A stretch of DNA of 64,000 bases from Spongiactinospora sp. TRM90649 (GCF_029382225.1 NZ_JARLTC010000027.1:62001-126000), one strand, 5' to 3'; shown: positions 7,476 through 16,439, counted from the stretch's first letter. Program-made: numbers and translations. Notes: generated by a model not told the origin, from the sequence alone.

Positions 7476-8684
7476 ATGATCATCAATGTGGTGGACCAGG
7501 ACGGCTACGCGCGCCGTGGCGCCCCCCACGACCAGTTCCGCTGGCTCCGGGCCAACGACCCGGTGTTCTGGCACTCCGGCGACGCCCAGCGCCAGTGGCC
7601 CGGCTTCTGGGCCGTCACCCGCCACGAGGACGTGGTCCGGGTCTCGCGTGACTCCGCCCTGTTCTCCTCGGCCAGGAAGCTCTCGCTGTTCAACGAGATG
7701 CCCGAGGAGGCCATGGCCGTCCAGCGGATGATGATCCTTAACCAGGACCCGCCGGAGCACACCCGCCGCCGCGGCCTCGTCAACCGGGGCTTCACCCCGC
7801 GCGTGATCGGCCGCCTGGAGAAGCACATCAGGGAGATCTGCGAGGTGCTGCTGGACGGCGTCGAGCGGCTGTCCGACGTGGACTTCGTCCACGACATCGC
7901 CGCCCCGCTGCCGCTCTACGTGATCTGCGAACTGCTCGGCGCGCCGGTCGAGGACCGCGACAAGCTGTACGCGTGGTCCAACCGGATGATCGGCGCGGAG
8001 GACCCGGACTACGCCGCCACCCCCGATGACGGCATGGCGGCGGCGGCCGAGATCTACTCCTACGCCGCCCGGCTGGCCGCCGAGCGCCGGGAGAACCCCC
8101 AGGACGACATCGCCAGCCGCCTGCTGCGTCCCGACGAGAACGGCGAGACGCTCAGCGACGACGAGTTCGAGCTGTTCGTGCTGCTGCTCGTGGTGGCGGG
8201 CAACGAGACCACCCGCAACGCCGCCTCCGGCGGGATGCTCGCCTTCTTCGAGAACTTCGGCGAGTGGGACCGGCTGGTGGCCGACCCGGCGGGCATGGCC
8301 GCGACGACCGCCGACGAGATCGTGCGTTACGTCTCGCCGGTCAACCTGTTCCGCCGTACGGCCACCGCCGACACGGTCCTCGGCGGCAAGCAGGTCCGCG
8401 AGGGCGACAAGGTGGTCATCTTCTACTCGTCGGCGAACCGGGACGAGGCCGTCTTCGACTCGCCCGACGCCTTCGACATCGGCCGCGAGCCGAACCCGCA
8501 GATCGGCTTCGGCGGCGGCGGGGCGCACTTCTGCCTGGGCAACCACCTGGCCAAGCTGGAGCTACGGGTGCTGTTCGAGACACTGGCCAAGCGCTTCCCC
8601 GGCATCCGCCAGGCGGGCGAGGCGCGACGGCTGCGGTCCAACTTCATCAACGGCATCAAGGAGCTGCCGGTCACCCTGCGCTGA
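7476..8684 (+). CDS. Cytochrome P450
   Basis: 402 residues, soluble bacterial class I type. DPPEHTRRRGLVNRGFTP (residues 91-108) is the conserved C-helix region; AGNETTRN (241-248) is the I-helix oxygen-activation motif; EIVR (281-284) is ExxR; FGGGGAHFCLGNHLA (345-359) carries the haem-ligand Cys353. The AGNETTRN and PPEHTRRR signatures resemble CYP125/CYP124/CYP142-like and related lipid hydroxylases, but the subfamily is not certain. GAGGGGAAG precedes the ATG. The KstR-like operator upstream suggests a sterol, terpenoid or lipid substrate. The ferredoxin 9 kb downstream (17189-17380) could be a redox partner. Confidence 0.93.
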   Translation: MIINVVDQDGYARRGAPHDQFRWLRANDPVFWHSGDAQRQWPGFWAVTRHEDVVRVSRDSALFSSARKLSLFNEMPEEAMAVQRMMILNQDPPEHTRRRGLVNRGFTPRVIGRLEKHIREICEVLLDGVERLSDVDFVHDIAAPLPLYVICELLGAPVEDRDKLYAWSNRMIGAEDPDYAATPDDGMAAAAEIYSYAARLAAERRENPQDDIASRLLRPDENGETLSDDEFELFVLLLVVAGNETTRNAASGGMLAFFENFGEWDRLVADPAGMAATTADEIVRYVSPVNLFRRTATADTVLGGKQVREGDKVVIFYSSANRDEAVFDSPDAFDIGREPNPQIGFGGGGAHFCLGNHLAKLELRVLFETLAKRFPGIRQAGEARRLRSNFINGIKELPVTLR

Positions 8685-8693
8685 GCGGGGACG

Positions 8694-9476
8694 TCAGTCC
8701 TCCTCCCACCTCGCCTGGCAGCTGTTCTCGTAGATCGAGCCCTCCGCCACGACCTCGCCGTCGAGCTTGATGCGGCAGGCCAGGTCGGAGGGGGCCCGCT
8801 TGCCGTCGATGGAATCGACCTGCAGGTCCAGGTCGTCGATGGAGCCGCGCACCGGCCAGCTCTTCTCATAGGGCAGCCGGGCGGTGGTGCTCCGCTCGTC
8901 TCCGTCGATGCCGGTGCGCACCGAGAAGACCTTGCCGCCGCTCTCACCCGTCACCTCTATGGCGACCTCGTGCCTCGGCTGGGCGGCGGAGAACATGCTG
9001 ATGCCGCCCGCGACCGTGGCGACCACCACCAGCAGCGTGCCGAGGATGAAGGGCCCCGGGTGCCTGGCCAGCTTGGACTCCTTGGGCTCGGCGGCCCGGT
9101 TGGCCGAGCTCGCCAGCGCGGCGAAGATCAGGGCGGGCAGCCAGGCGGTGCCCAGGGTGAAGAAGCCCAGCCCGAAGCAGACCCACGCGGCCGTGCTGTA
9201 CGGCGCGCCGGGCTTGCGCGGCGGCGGGCCTGGGTATCCCGGGGGTATGTGCGGGGCGTAGCCGGGCGGCGGGGCGGCCGGCTGGAGGGTCATGCCGGGG
9301 ATCACGGGGAGGTCGGCGAGCAGGCCGTACAGGTCGGCCCAGTTCACCGCCGACTGGGCCGCGCCCACTCGGGTGTTCATCTCGTCGTGGTTCAGCCGTC
9401 CGGCCGCGTAGTGCTCCCGAAGGATCTCACTCACGCGGTCGCGCTCGACATCGGAGACCCGGATATGTGGCTGCAC
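8694..9476 (-). CDS. DUF1707-domain membrane protein
   Basis: About 260 residues. The N-terminus IRVSDVERDRVSEILREHYA plus GRLNHDEMNTRV is the DUF1707 (SHOCT-like) domain common in actinobacteria. A Pro/Gly-rich linker (PPPGYAPHIPPGYPGPPP) and two transmembrane helices (~100-125, ~145-170) follow. The exported C-terminal ~90 residues are predicted beta-rich, like MmpS-type accessory domains. GTG 9476 was chosen because GGGAGGGG lies 5 nt before it; upstream ATGs at 9494 and 9512 have worse spacing. Role unknown; the layout suggests a cell-envelope protein. Confidence 0.8.
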   Translation of the reverse strand: MQPHIRVSDVERDRVSEILREHYAAGRLNHDEMNTRVGAAQSAVNWADLYGLLADLPVIPGMTLQPAAPPPGYAPHIPPGYPGPPPRKPGAPYSTAAWVCFGLGFFTLGTAWLPALIFAALASSANRAAEPKESKLARHPGPFILGTLLVVVATVAGGISMFSAAQPRHEVAIEVTGESGGKVFSVRTGIDGDERSTTARLPYEKSWPVRGSIDDLDLQVDSIDGKRAPSDLACRIKLDGEVVAEGSIYENSCQARWEED

Positions 9477-9555
9477 GGCGGCCCCTCCCTGCATGTTCCA
9501 TCCGTGCTGCAAAACTACCTAAAACCCCGTGGGCATGGGCGATGTGGCCGCAAGT

Positions 9556-10596
9556 TCACGGCCAGGAAGAATCTTGGTCGGGGTCGCCCCCGTCGGAGAG
9601 CAGCCGGATGTCCGACTCGACCATCTGGGCGATCAGCTCCTCGAACGAGACCGAAGGCTCCCAGCCCAGCAGGGTGCGGGCCTTCTTCGGGTCGGCGCAC
9701 AGCAGGTCGACCTCGGCGGGCCGGTGCAGGGCCTGGTCGCACACCACGTGGCGCTCCCAGTCGAGCCCGGCGGCGGCGAAGGCCGCCTCGACCAGCTCGC
9801 GCACCGAGTGCGTACGGCCGGTGCCGATCACGTAGTCCTCCGGAGCGTCGGCGGCCAGCATCAACCGCATGGCGCGCACGTAGTCGCCCGCGTAGCCCCA
9901 GTCGCGGCGCGCTTCCAGGTTGCCGAGCCGCAGTTCGGCGGCCAGGCCGAGCTTGATCCGTGCGACGCCCAGGGAGACCTTGCGGGTGACGAACTCCGCG
10001 CCCCGGCGCGGCGACTCGTGGTTGAACAGGATGCCGGAGACGGCGAACATGCCGTACGACTCGCGGTAGTTCTGGGTGAGGAAGTGCCCGTACGCCTTGG
10101 CCACGCCGTACGGTGAGCGCGGGTGGAACGGCGTGCGCTCGGTCTGCGGGGTCTCGCGGACCTGCCCGAACATCTCCGAGGAGGAAGCCTGATAAAAGCG
10201 GATCTGTCCGGCGCTGTCGGCCGTCCGCGACGCCGATACCCCCGAGCACACCCGGATCGCCTCCAGCATCCGCAGCACGCCCATCCCGGTGACCTCGGCG
10301 GTCAGCTCGGCCTGCTCCCACGACATCGGCACGAAGGAGATCGCGCCCAGGTTGTAGACCTCGTCCGGCCGCACCCGCTCCACCGCCGAGATCAGCGATC
10401 CCTGGTCGAGCAGGTCGCCGCGCACCAGCCGCACGTCACCGAGCAGGCGGCGCAGCCGTGACACGCGGGGGTTGGCCTGCCCCCGGATCAGCCCCCAGAC
10501 CTCGTAGCCCGCGTCGAGCAGGTGTTCGGCGAGGTAGGAGCCGTCCTGCCCGGTGATGCCGGTGATGAGCGCGCGCCTGGCCAACGGGTCCTCCAT
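9556..10596 (-). CDS. gmd: GDP-mannose 4,6-dehydratase
   Basis: 346 residues, SDR superfamily. GITGQDGSYLAEHLL (GxxGxxG, residues ~13-27) binds NADP; YQASSSEMFGQVRE contains the catalytic Ser/Thr-Glu region; YGVAKAYGH contains the YxxxK pair. FNHESPRRGAEFVTRK is diagnostic for Gmd. It converts GDP-D-mannose to GDP-4-keto-6-deoxy-D-mannose, the precursor of fucose, rhamnose and perosamine-type sugars. No fcl/rmd reductase or aminotransferase is nearby, so the final sugar cannot be named. It is divergent from the glycosyltransferase operon with ~280 bp between starts, which suggests a shared glycan pathway. Confidence 0.92.
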   Translation of the reverse strand: MEDPLARRALITGITGQDGSYLAEHLLDAGYEVWGLIRGQANPRVSRLRRLLGDVRLVRGDLLDQGSLISAVERVRPDEVYNLGAISFVPMSWEQAELTAEVTGMGVLRMLEAIRVCSGVSASRTADSAGQIRFYQASSSEMFGQVRETPQTERTPFHPRSPYGVAKAYGHFLTQNYRESYGMFAVSGILFNHESPRRGAEFVTRKVSLGVARIKLGLAAELRLGNLEARRDWGYAGDYVRAMRLMLAADAPEDYVIGTGRTHSVRELVEAAFAAAGLDWERHVVCDQALHRPAEVDLLCADPKKARTLLGWEPSVSFEELIAQMVESDIRLLSDGGDPDQDSSWP

Positions 10597-10677
10597 CGCT
10601 ACACGTCCTGTCGAGACGCGAATGTACCCTCACGCCGGTCGTCCGGGACTGGCCGGTCCTCTCCCGCCGCCGCCCCC

Positions 10678-10691
10678 TAGAACGCGTTACA
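10678..10691. promoter_or_regulatory. Second KstR-like operator in the gmd/GT divergent region
   Basis: TAGAACGCGTTACA fits TnnAACnnGTTnnA and shares TAGAACGCGTT with the site upstream of the P450. It lies 82 bp upstream of the gmd start and about 180 bp upstream of the glycosyltransferase start, so it could control either side. It suggests that the P450 and the glycan genes belong to one regulon. Confidence 0.5.
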
Positions 10692-10873
10692 CCGAGTGCC
10701 GCTCGGTTTAACCAACTTCGCAGTTCACGAGTAGTAGATGGTGATCTGAGGCACAATTCCACATCAGGGGCACCTGACATACCGGATGGTAAGGTTCGCC
10801 ACTAAGGTCATCTTCACGGTACATGCGTACCCGCCCCTGCCGGGGGCCGCTACAGGGCGTGGAAGGAGGTCCC

Positions 10874-12133
10874 GTGGCAGGTGCGGATGCGCTGCGGGTC
10901 GCGTTGCTCTCCTATCGCAGCAAGCCGACCTGCGGTGGCCAAGGGGTGTACCTTCGCCACCTCAGCCGCGAGCTGGCCGCGCTCGGCCACCGCGTGGAGG
11001 TCTTCTCCGGCCAGCCGTACCCCGAACTGGACCCGGGCGTGATCCTCTCCAAGGTTCCCAGCCTGGACCTCTACCGGGACGAGGACCCGTTCCGCACGCC
11101 GAAGCCGCACGAGTACCGCGACTGGGTCGACCTGCTGGAGGTCGGCACCATGTGGGCGGGCGGCTTCCCGGAACCGCTGACGTTCAGCCTGCGCGCGCTG
11201 CGCGCGCTCAGGGCCCGGGTCGGCGACTTCGACGTCGTGCAGGACAACCAGACCCTCGGCTACGGCATGCTCGGCATCCAGAAGCTGTTCCCGGTCGTCG
11301 GCACCATCCACCACCCGATCAGCGTGGACCGCCGGATCGAGCTGGCCGAGGCGGTCGGCAAGAAGAAGCTGAGCATGCGGCGCTGGTACGGGTTCGTCCG
11401 GATGCAGAGCCACGTCGCGCCGCGCCTCAACCCGATCCTCACGGTCAGCGAGTCCTCCCTCGCCGACATCCACCGCGACTTCGGCGTGCCGCAGGCCAAC
11501 ATGCGGCTGATCCCGCTCGGCGTGGACACCCGCTACTTCCACCCCCGGCCCCACCTGCCCAGACGGCCCGGCTCGATCGTCGCCGTGGCCAGTGCCGACT
11601 CCCCGATGAAGGGCGTGGCCACCCTGCTGCGCGCGGTCGCCAAGCTGGCCACCGAACGCGACGTCAACCTCACCGTGGTCAGCAAGCCCACCCCTGGCGG
11701 CCCCACCGAGAAGCTGGTCGCGGAGCTGAGCCTGCGCGACCGCGTCCGGTTCGTGCACGGCATCTCCGACGACGAGCTGGGCGAGCTGATCGCCACCTCC
11801 GAGATCTCGGTCGTGCCCTCGCTCTACGAGGGGTTCTCGCTGCCCGCCGTGGAGCACATGGCCTGCGGCACCCCGCTGGTGGCCAGCCGTACCGGGGCGC
11901 TGCCCGAGGTGGTCGGCGACGCCGCGGTGATGGTGACGCCCGGCGAGCCGGAGGAACTGGCCGCGGTCCTGCGCCGCCTGCACGACTCCCCCGCAGAACG
12001 CGAGCGGGTCGGCCAGGCCGGGTACGACCGGGTCATGGAGCGCTACACCTGGCGGGTGGTCGCGGCGCGCACCGTCGAGACCTACCGCGAGGCCATCAAG
12101 GTCCAGTCCAAGCGCCTGCGAAGGAGCCGCTAG
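10874..12133 (+). CDS. GT4-family glycosyltransferase
   Basis: About 419 residues with GT-B fold. The N-terminal acceptor domain starts LRVALLSYRSKPTCGGQGVY with the Gly-rich loop; the C-terminal domain has PSLYEGFSLPAVEHMACGTP, the E-x7-E nucleotide-sugar signature of retaining GT4 enzymes. GTG 10874 was chosen because a strong GGAAGGAGG lies 6 nt before it. The stop overlaps the next start (TAGTG), making the first gene of a tightly coupled three-gene operon. With gmd divergent it may transfer a mannose-derived sugar to a lipid or small-molecule acceptor; acceptor unknown. Confidence 0.88.
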   Translation: MAGADALRVALLSYRSKPTCGGQGVYLRHLSRELAALGHRVEVFSGQPYPELDPGVILSKVPSLDLYRDEDPFRTPKPHEYRDWVDLLEVGTMWAGGFPEPLTFSLRALRALRARVGDFDVVQDNQTLGYGMLGIQKLFPVVGTIHHPISVDRRIELAEAVGKKKLSMRRWYGFVRMQSHVAPRLNPILTVSESSLADIHRDFGVPQANMRLIPLGVDTRYFHPRPHLPRRPGSIVAVASADSPMKGVATLLRAVAKLATERDVNLTVVSKPTPGGPTEKLVAELSLRDRVRFVHGISDDELGELIATSEISVVPSLYEGFSLPAVEHMACGTPLVASRTGALPEVVGDAAVMVTPGEPEELAAVLRRLHDSPAERERVGQAGYDRVMERYTWRVVAARTVETYREAIKVQSKRLRRSR

Positions 12134-12846
12134 TGCTGACCGTCGACTTCGCGCGCCTGCCGGTCGGCCGGGGCGACCGGGTACTCGACCTCGGCGCGGG
12201 CGGCGGACGCCACGCCTTCGAGGTGCTGCGCAGGGGCGCCGACGTGGTGGCCTTCGACCAGGACGCCGCCGAGCTGGAGAGCGTCGCGGCGATGTTCGTC
12301 GCGATGGACAAGGCGGGTGAGGTGCCCGAGGGCGCCAGCGGCGACACCCTGGTGGGCGACGCGCTGGACATGCCGTTCGAAGACGCCACGTTCGACGTGG
12401 TGATCGCGGCGGAGGTGCTGGAGCACATCCCCGACGACACCGCCGCGATGCGCGAGATCGTGCGGGTGCTCAAGCCGGGCGGGCGCCTCGCGGTGACCGT
12501 GCCGAGCTTCCTGCCCGAGCGCGTCTGCTGGGCCCTCTCCGAGGACTACCACACCGCCCCCGGCGGGCACGTGCGGATCTACACGCTGGCCGAGCTGTCG
12601 GCCAAGCTGAAGTCGGCGGGGCTGCGGATCGGCGAGCACCACCACGCGCACGGGCTGCACACGCCGTACTGGTGGCTGAAGTGCGCGGTGGGGGTGAACG
12701 ACGACGACCACCCGCTGGCCAAGGCCTACCACGAGCTGCTGGTGTGGGACATCATGGAACGCCCGCTGGTGACCAGGCTCGCCGAGGCCGTGCTCGATCC
12801 GCTGATCGGCAAGAGCGTGGTGCTCTACGCGAGGAAGCCGGCGTGA
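12133..12846 (+). CDS. Class I SAM-dependent methyltransferase
   Basis: About 237 residues. VLDLGAGGGRHAFEVL is SAM motif I near residue 17; VGDALDMPFEDATFDVV is motif II/post-II with the acidic ribose ligand; AEVLEHIPDDTAAMREIVRV and LKPGGRLAVTVPSF complete the UbiE/Methyltransf_11 pattern. The GTG overlaps the glycosyltransferase stop, with AAGGAG 6 nt upstream; its own stop overlaps the next GTG (GTGA). It is a small-molecule O-, C- or N-methyltransferase acting in the same pathway as its neighbours. Confidence 0.88.
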   Translation: MLTVDFARLPVGRGDRVLDLGAGGGRHAFEVLRRGADVVAFDQDAAELESVAAMFVAMDKAGEVPEGASGDTLVGDALDMPFEDATFDVVIAAEVLEHIPDDTAAMREIVRVLKPGGRLAVTVPSFLPERVCWALSEDYHTAPGGHVRIYTLAELSAKLKSAGLRIGEHHHAHGLHTPYWWLKCAVGVNDDDHPLAKAYHELLVWDIMERPLVTRLAEAVLDPLIGKSVVLYARKPA

Positions 12847-13898
12847 ACGTCCCGGGCGTGCTGAGCCACGACGACGTCGTACTGACCGCCCGCAGCATCG
12901 CCGCAGTGCAGGACGCCGACGGCGGCGTGCCCTGGCCCGACGGCCACGTGGACGCCTGGAACCACGTCGAGTGCCTGATGGCGATGACCTCGGCCGGGCT
13001 GACCGGCCAGGCCAGGCGCGGCTACGAATGGCTGGCCCGCCTGCAGCGGCCCGACGGCTCCTGGCCGATGCGGATCCACGACGGCGCGGCCGTCGAGCAC
13101 GGCGGCGAGTCCAACCACGCCGCCTACGTCGCCGTCGGCGTCTGGCACGGCCTGCTCGTCACCGGCGACGAGGCGTTCGCCCGCGAGATGTGGCCCGTGG
13201 TGCGCCGGGCGCTGGACTTCGTCGTGAACCTGCAGACCCCCCGGGGCGAGATCGCCTGGGAGCGCGCCGCGGACGGCACCGCCGCCGGATACGCGCTGCT
13301 CACCGGCTGCTCTTCGATCCACCAGGGCCTGCGCTGCGGCGTACGGCTGGCCGAGCGCCTCGGCGACCCCCAGCCCGAGTGGGAACTGGCGGCCGACCGC
13401 CTGGCGCACGTCGTCGCCGCCCACCCCGAGGCGTTCGCCGACAAGAGCCGCTTCTCGATGGACTGGTACTACCCGGTGCTCGGCGGCGCGGTCCGCGGAC
13501 CCGCCGCGCTCGCCCTGCTGGCCCGGCGCTGGGACGACTTCGTCGTGCCCGGCATGGGCGTGCGCTGCGTGGCCGACGAGCCGTGGGTCACCGGCGCCGA
13601 GTCGTGCGAGCTGGTCCTGGCCCTTTCCGCCTGCGGCGACCGCGAGCGGGCGCTGCGCATCTTCGGCGAGATGCAGCGGCTGCGCCACGACGACGGGTCG
13701 TACTGGACCGGCTGGCAGTACGCCAACGAGGCGTGGTTCCCGCACGAGCAGTCGTCCTACACGGCCGCCGCCGTCATCTTGGCGGCCGACGCGCTGTCCG
13801 GGGCGACCCCGGCTGCCGGGCTGTTCCGCGAGACCGCCTCGCCGGTCCCCGCCCCGGCCGGTCCCTGCGACTGCGACCGGGCCATCACGTCCACCTGA
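12843..13898 (+). CDS. Prenyltransferase/squalene-oxidase-repeat alpha-toroid protein
   Basis: About 351 residues. Repeated motifs QDADGGVPWPDG, RLQRPDGSWPM and LRHDDGSYWTGWQY are the QW-like turns of the (alpha/alpha)6 toroid found in terpene cyclases and prenyltransferase beta subunits. A full DxDD or DCTAE cyclase acid motif is not seen, so classical squalene-hopene cyclase activity is doubtful. The end carries CDCD, possibly a metal ligand or redox pair. It is coupled (GTGA) to the methyltransferase, with GAGGAAG before the start. It may act on, or bind, an isoprenoid or glycan intermediate; function not assigned. Confidence 0.75.
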   Translation: MNVPGVLSHDDVVLTARSIAAVQDADGGVPWPDGHVDAWNHVECLMAMTSAGLTGQARRGYEWLARLQRPDGSWPMRIHDGAAVEHGGESNHAAYVAVGVWHGLLVTGDEAFAREMWPVVRRALDFVVNLQTPRGEIAWERAADGTAAGYALLTGCSSIHQGLRCGVRLAERLGDPQPEWELAADRLAHVVAAHPEAFADKSRFSMDWYYPVLGGAVRGPAALALLARRWDDFVVPGMGVRCVADEPWVTGAESCELVLALSACGDRERALRIFGEMQRLRHDDGSYWTGWQYANEAWFPHEQSSYTAAAVILAADALSGATPAAGLFRETASPVPAPAGPCDCDRAITST

Positions 13899-13944
13899 GC
13901 CGGGGCGGCATGGTTTCCGCGACGTTTCTTTGCCGGGACGGGGA

Positions 13945-14013
13945 GTGCCGCGCTTGAGGGACATCCTGGAGGATCAGTACTTTCGGGAGGTAAGAGGCGT
14001 CGGTAGGCGGTAA
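13945..14013 (+). CDS. Possible 22-residue peptide ORF
   Basis: A GTG-started frame encodes MPRLRDILEDQYFREVRGVG plus RR in the gap between the toroid-protein gene and the KS-AT gene. GGGACGGGGA precedes the start. It has no Cys, Ser/Thr-rich core or known RiPP signature, so it may be chance, or a leader peptide for the KS-AT gene. The rest of the 159 bp gap holds no other signal. Confidence 0.2.
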   Translation: MPRLRDILEDQYFREVRGVGRR

Positions 14014-14057
14014 GGGCGGGCCGTCCGGACGTGTGGCAACGGGGAACGGGGGCGGCC

Positions 14058-16439
14058 ATGAGCGTCGCGATCGTCGGTATGGCCGGAGTGTTTCCGGACG
14101 CTCCCGACCCCGAGACGCTGTGGCAGAACGTGCTCTGGAGACGCCGCGCGTTCGTGGCCAAGGGTCCGGCCGACACCGCCGACCGGGTGGCCCCGGTGGA
14201 GGGCCTGGAGATCCCCGAAGGCGCCGATCCCGCCTCGCACCTGGCGGTGAGCGTCGCCGGGCAGGCCATCGCCGACGCCAGCGGCCTGGACACCGGCCGG
14301 GTGGACCGCGGCCGGGTGAAGGTCGTCATGGGCGTCACCGGCGATCCGCTCGCCGGGCTGCTCGGCGGCCCCGCCGACCGGGTGGCCGGGGCGGTCTGCG
14401 AGCGGTTCGCGTTCCACGGCGGCGGCCACGACCTGCCCGCCGGAAGCGCCGCCTCGCTGCTCGCCGTGATCACCGCCTGCCGGGCGCTCCGCGACGACGC
14501 GGCCGATCTGGCCCTGGCCGGTGGCGTGGACCTCGACCTGGAACGCCCGGACGACCACTGGCCCGGCCAGGGCTGCGGGATGGTCGCGCTGATGCGGGCC
14601 GACGAGGCCGCCGCGCGGGGCATCCGCGTGCACGCCGAGATCGCCGGATGGGGAGTGGCCTCCTCTGGCGGCGAGGGCATCATGGAACGTTCCATCCCCG
14701 AAGGGCAGCTCCTGGCGCTGCGCCGCGCCTACGCGCACGCGGACGTGCGGCCGGGCGACGTCGCGCTGTTCGAGGGGCACGGCGCGTCGCCTGGCGACGC
14801 GGCCGACCTCACCGCGCTGGTCGAGCTGCTGGCCGACGGCAGGCCGTACCCGGCGGGCCGTCCGGCCATCGGGACGGTCAAGGCGAACGCCGGGCACACC
14901 GGGGCCGCCTCCGGCGTGGCCGGGCTGATCAAGGCCGCGCTGAGCGTGTCGAACGGCGTGCTGCCCCCGGCGTCCTGCACCGGCCGCCACCACGACCTGC
15001 TGACCGGCCACGACGCGCCGGTACGGCTGCTCGCCGCGCCCGAGTCGTGGCCCGCGGGCCCCCGGCACGCGGGCGTGAGCGCGATGGCCGGGGAGGGCGT
15101 CCACGCCCATGTGGTCATCCGCGACCGGCCCTCGGACCGGCCGCTGCGCAACGGCCGCGCGCACCCGGTGCGCACCCACGAGACGCCCCGCGCCAAGACG
15201 TGGCGGATGCCGTCGGCTGCCGAGCCGCTGGTGTTCGCCGTCTCCGGGGCCGACATGCGGGCGGTGCGCCCGATCCTGTCCCGGATCGCCGCCCAGGCCG
15301 GGCACTGGTCGGAGGCCGAGCTGCACGACCTGGCCTGCGGGCTGGCCGCCCTGCCGCCGGACGGCCCGCTGCGGGTGGCGATCACCGCGGGCACCTCGGG
15401 AGAACTGGCCGAGCGCGCCCAGCGCGCCGCCGAGCGCACCGACCTCGCGGTGGGCCGCCTGCACGAACAGCCGGGCGTCTACCTGGGCATGTCCGTGCGG
15501 GGACGCGTCACCCTGCTGTTCCCCGGCCAGGGCGCGCCGGTGCGGCGTCCCGAGGAACTGGGGACGGCCCCCGCCGACACCTCGTGCGGCGCACGGGTGG
15601 CCGACACCGCCGTGGCCCAGCCCGCCATCATGGACGCCTCGCTGGTCGCGCTGGGCGAGCTGGACCGGCTCGGCCTGAACGCGGGCGCGGCGATCGGGCA
15701 CAGCATCGGCGAGCTGACCGCGATGGTCTGGGCGGGCTGCGTGTCCGTGCGCGAGGCCCGCAGGCTGATCCGGCGGCGCGGCCAGATCATGAGCGAACTG
15801 GGCTCCCCCGGCACCGGCATGGTGAGCGTGACCGCCGACCGGGAACAGGCCGAACTGCTCGCGGCGGGGACCGGCATGGTGATCGCCGCGCAGAACGGCC
15901 CCGCCGTGCACGTGCTGTCCGGCCGCGAGAACGAGGTGGCCGCGATCGCCAAACGGGCCGCCGACGTGGGACTGGAGGCCATCGTGCTGCCGGTGAGCCG
16001 GGCGTTCCACTCCCCGCACGTGGCCGCCTGCGTCGAGCCGTTCGAGGAGTGCCTGCGCGACATCGAGTTCACCTCCCCCGAGCGCACGCTGATCTCCACC
16101 GTCACCGGCCACCCCGTCGGCCGCCTGGACGACCTGGCCATGCTGCTGCGCGCGCAGATCCTCGCCCCGGTGCGGTTCTGGGACGCCGTCGGCCGGGTCG
16201 CCGGGGTCACCGACCTGTTCTGCGAGGCCGGTCCGGGGCACGGCCTGGCCGCGCTGGTCGCGGCGACCGGGGTGCCCTCGGTCAGCGCCGACACCTACGG
16301 CCCCGACGGCGTCGCCGCCGCCAGGACCGCCGCCGCGCTGTGGGTCTGCGGCGGCCTGCCCGACCTCTCCGCGCTGTACGGCGACCGGCCGTCCCGCCCG
16401 ATGGACATCTGGCGGGACCGGGTGTTCATCGGCGGCTGA
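14058..16439 (+). CDS. KS-AT didomain polyketide-synthase-like protein, KS Cys replaced by Ser
   Basis: About 793 residues. The N-terminal ~360 are a shortened ketosynthase (AIVGMAGVFPDAPDPETLW at the start; GQGCGMVALMRADEA at 170-184). The nucleophile motif that normally reads TACSSSL reads AGSAASL at 128-134, so Ser130 replaces Cys. His241 (EGHGAS) and His280 (NAGH) are kept. Residues ~483-770 are an acyltransferase with FPGQG (488-492), GHSIGE around Ser549 and AFHSPH around His651, the malonyl-type signature. No ACP, KR, DH or TE is present. Ser in the KS resembles loading-module decarboxylase KS domains. GGGGGCGG precedes the ATG. It may supply or decarboxylate a malonyl unit for a separate carrier. 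Confidence 0.85.
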   Translation: MSVAIVGMAGVFPDAPDPETLWQNVLWRRRAFVAKGPADTADRVAPVEGLEIPEGADPASHLAVSVAGQAIADASGLDTGRVDRGRVKVVMGVTGDPLAGLLGGPADRVAGAVCERFAFHGGGHDLPAGSAASLLAVITACRALRDDAADLALAGGVDLDLERPDDHWPGQGCGMVALMRADEAAARGIRVHAEIAGWGVASSGGEGIMERSIPEGQLLALRRAYAHADVRPGDVALFEGHGASPGDAADLTALVELLADGRPYPAGRPAIGTVKANAGHTGAASGVAGLIKAALSVSNGVLPPASCTGRHHDLLTGHDAPVRLLAAPESWPAGPRHAGVSAMAGEGVHAHVVIRDRPSDRPLRNGRAHPVRTHETPRAKTWRMPSAAEPLVFAVSGADMRAVRPILSRIAAQAGHWSEAELHDLACGLAALPPDGPLRVAITAGTSGELAERAQRAAERTDLAVGRLHEQPGVYLGMSVRGRVTLLFPGQGAPVRRPEELGTAPADTSCGARVADTAVAQPAIMDASLVALGELDRLGLNAGAAIGHSIGELTAMVWAGCVSVREARRLIRRRGQIMSELGSPGTGMVSVTADREQAELLAAGTGMVIAAQNGPAVHVLSGRENEVAAIAKRAADVGLEAIVLPVSRAFHSPHVAACVEPFEECLRDIEFTSPERTLISTVTGHPVGRLDDLAMLLRAQILAPVRFWDAVGRVAGVTDLFCEAGPGHGLAALVAATGVPSVSADTYGPDGVAAARTAAALWVCGGLPDLSALYGDRPSRPMDIWRDRVFIGG

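Noticed and set aside
5837..7486. 550-codon minus-strand frame opposite argG
   Set aside because: Shadow of argG; low-complexity Val/Gly/Asp composition.
13974..16241. 755-codon minus-strand frame opposite the KS-AT gene
   Set aside because: Shadow; rich in Gly/His/Arg without domains.
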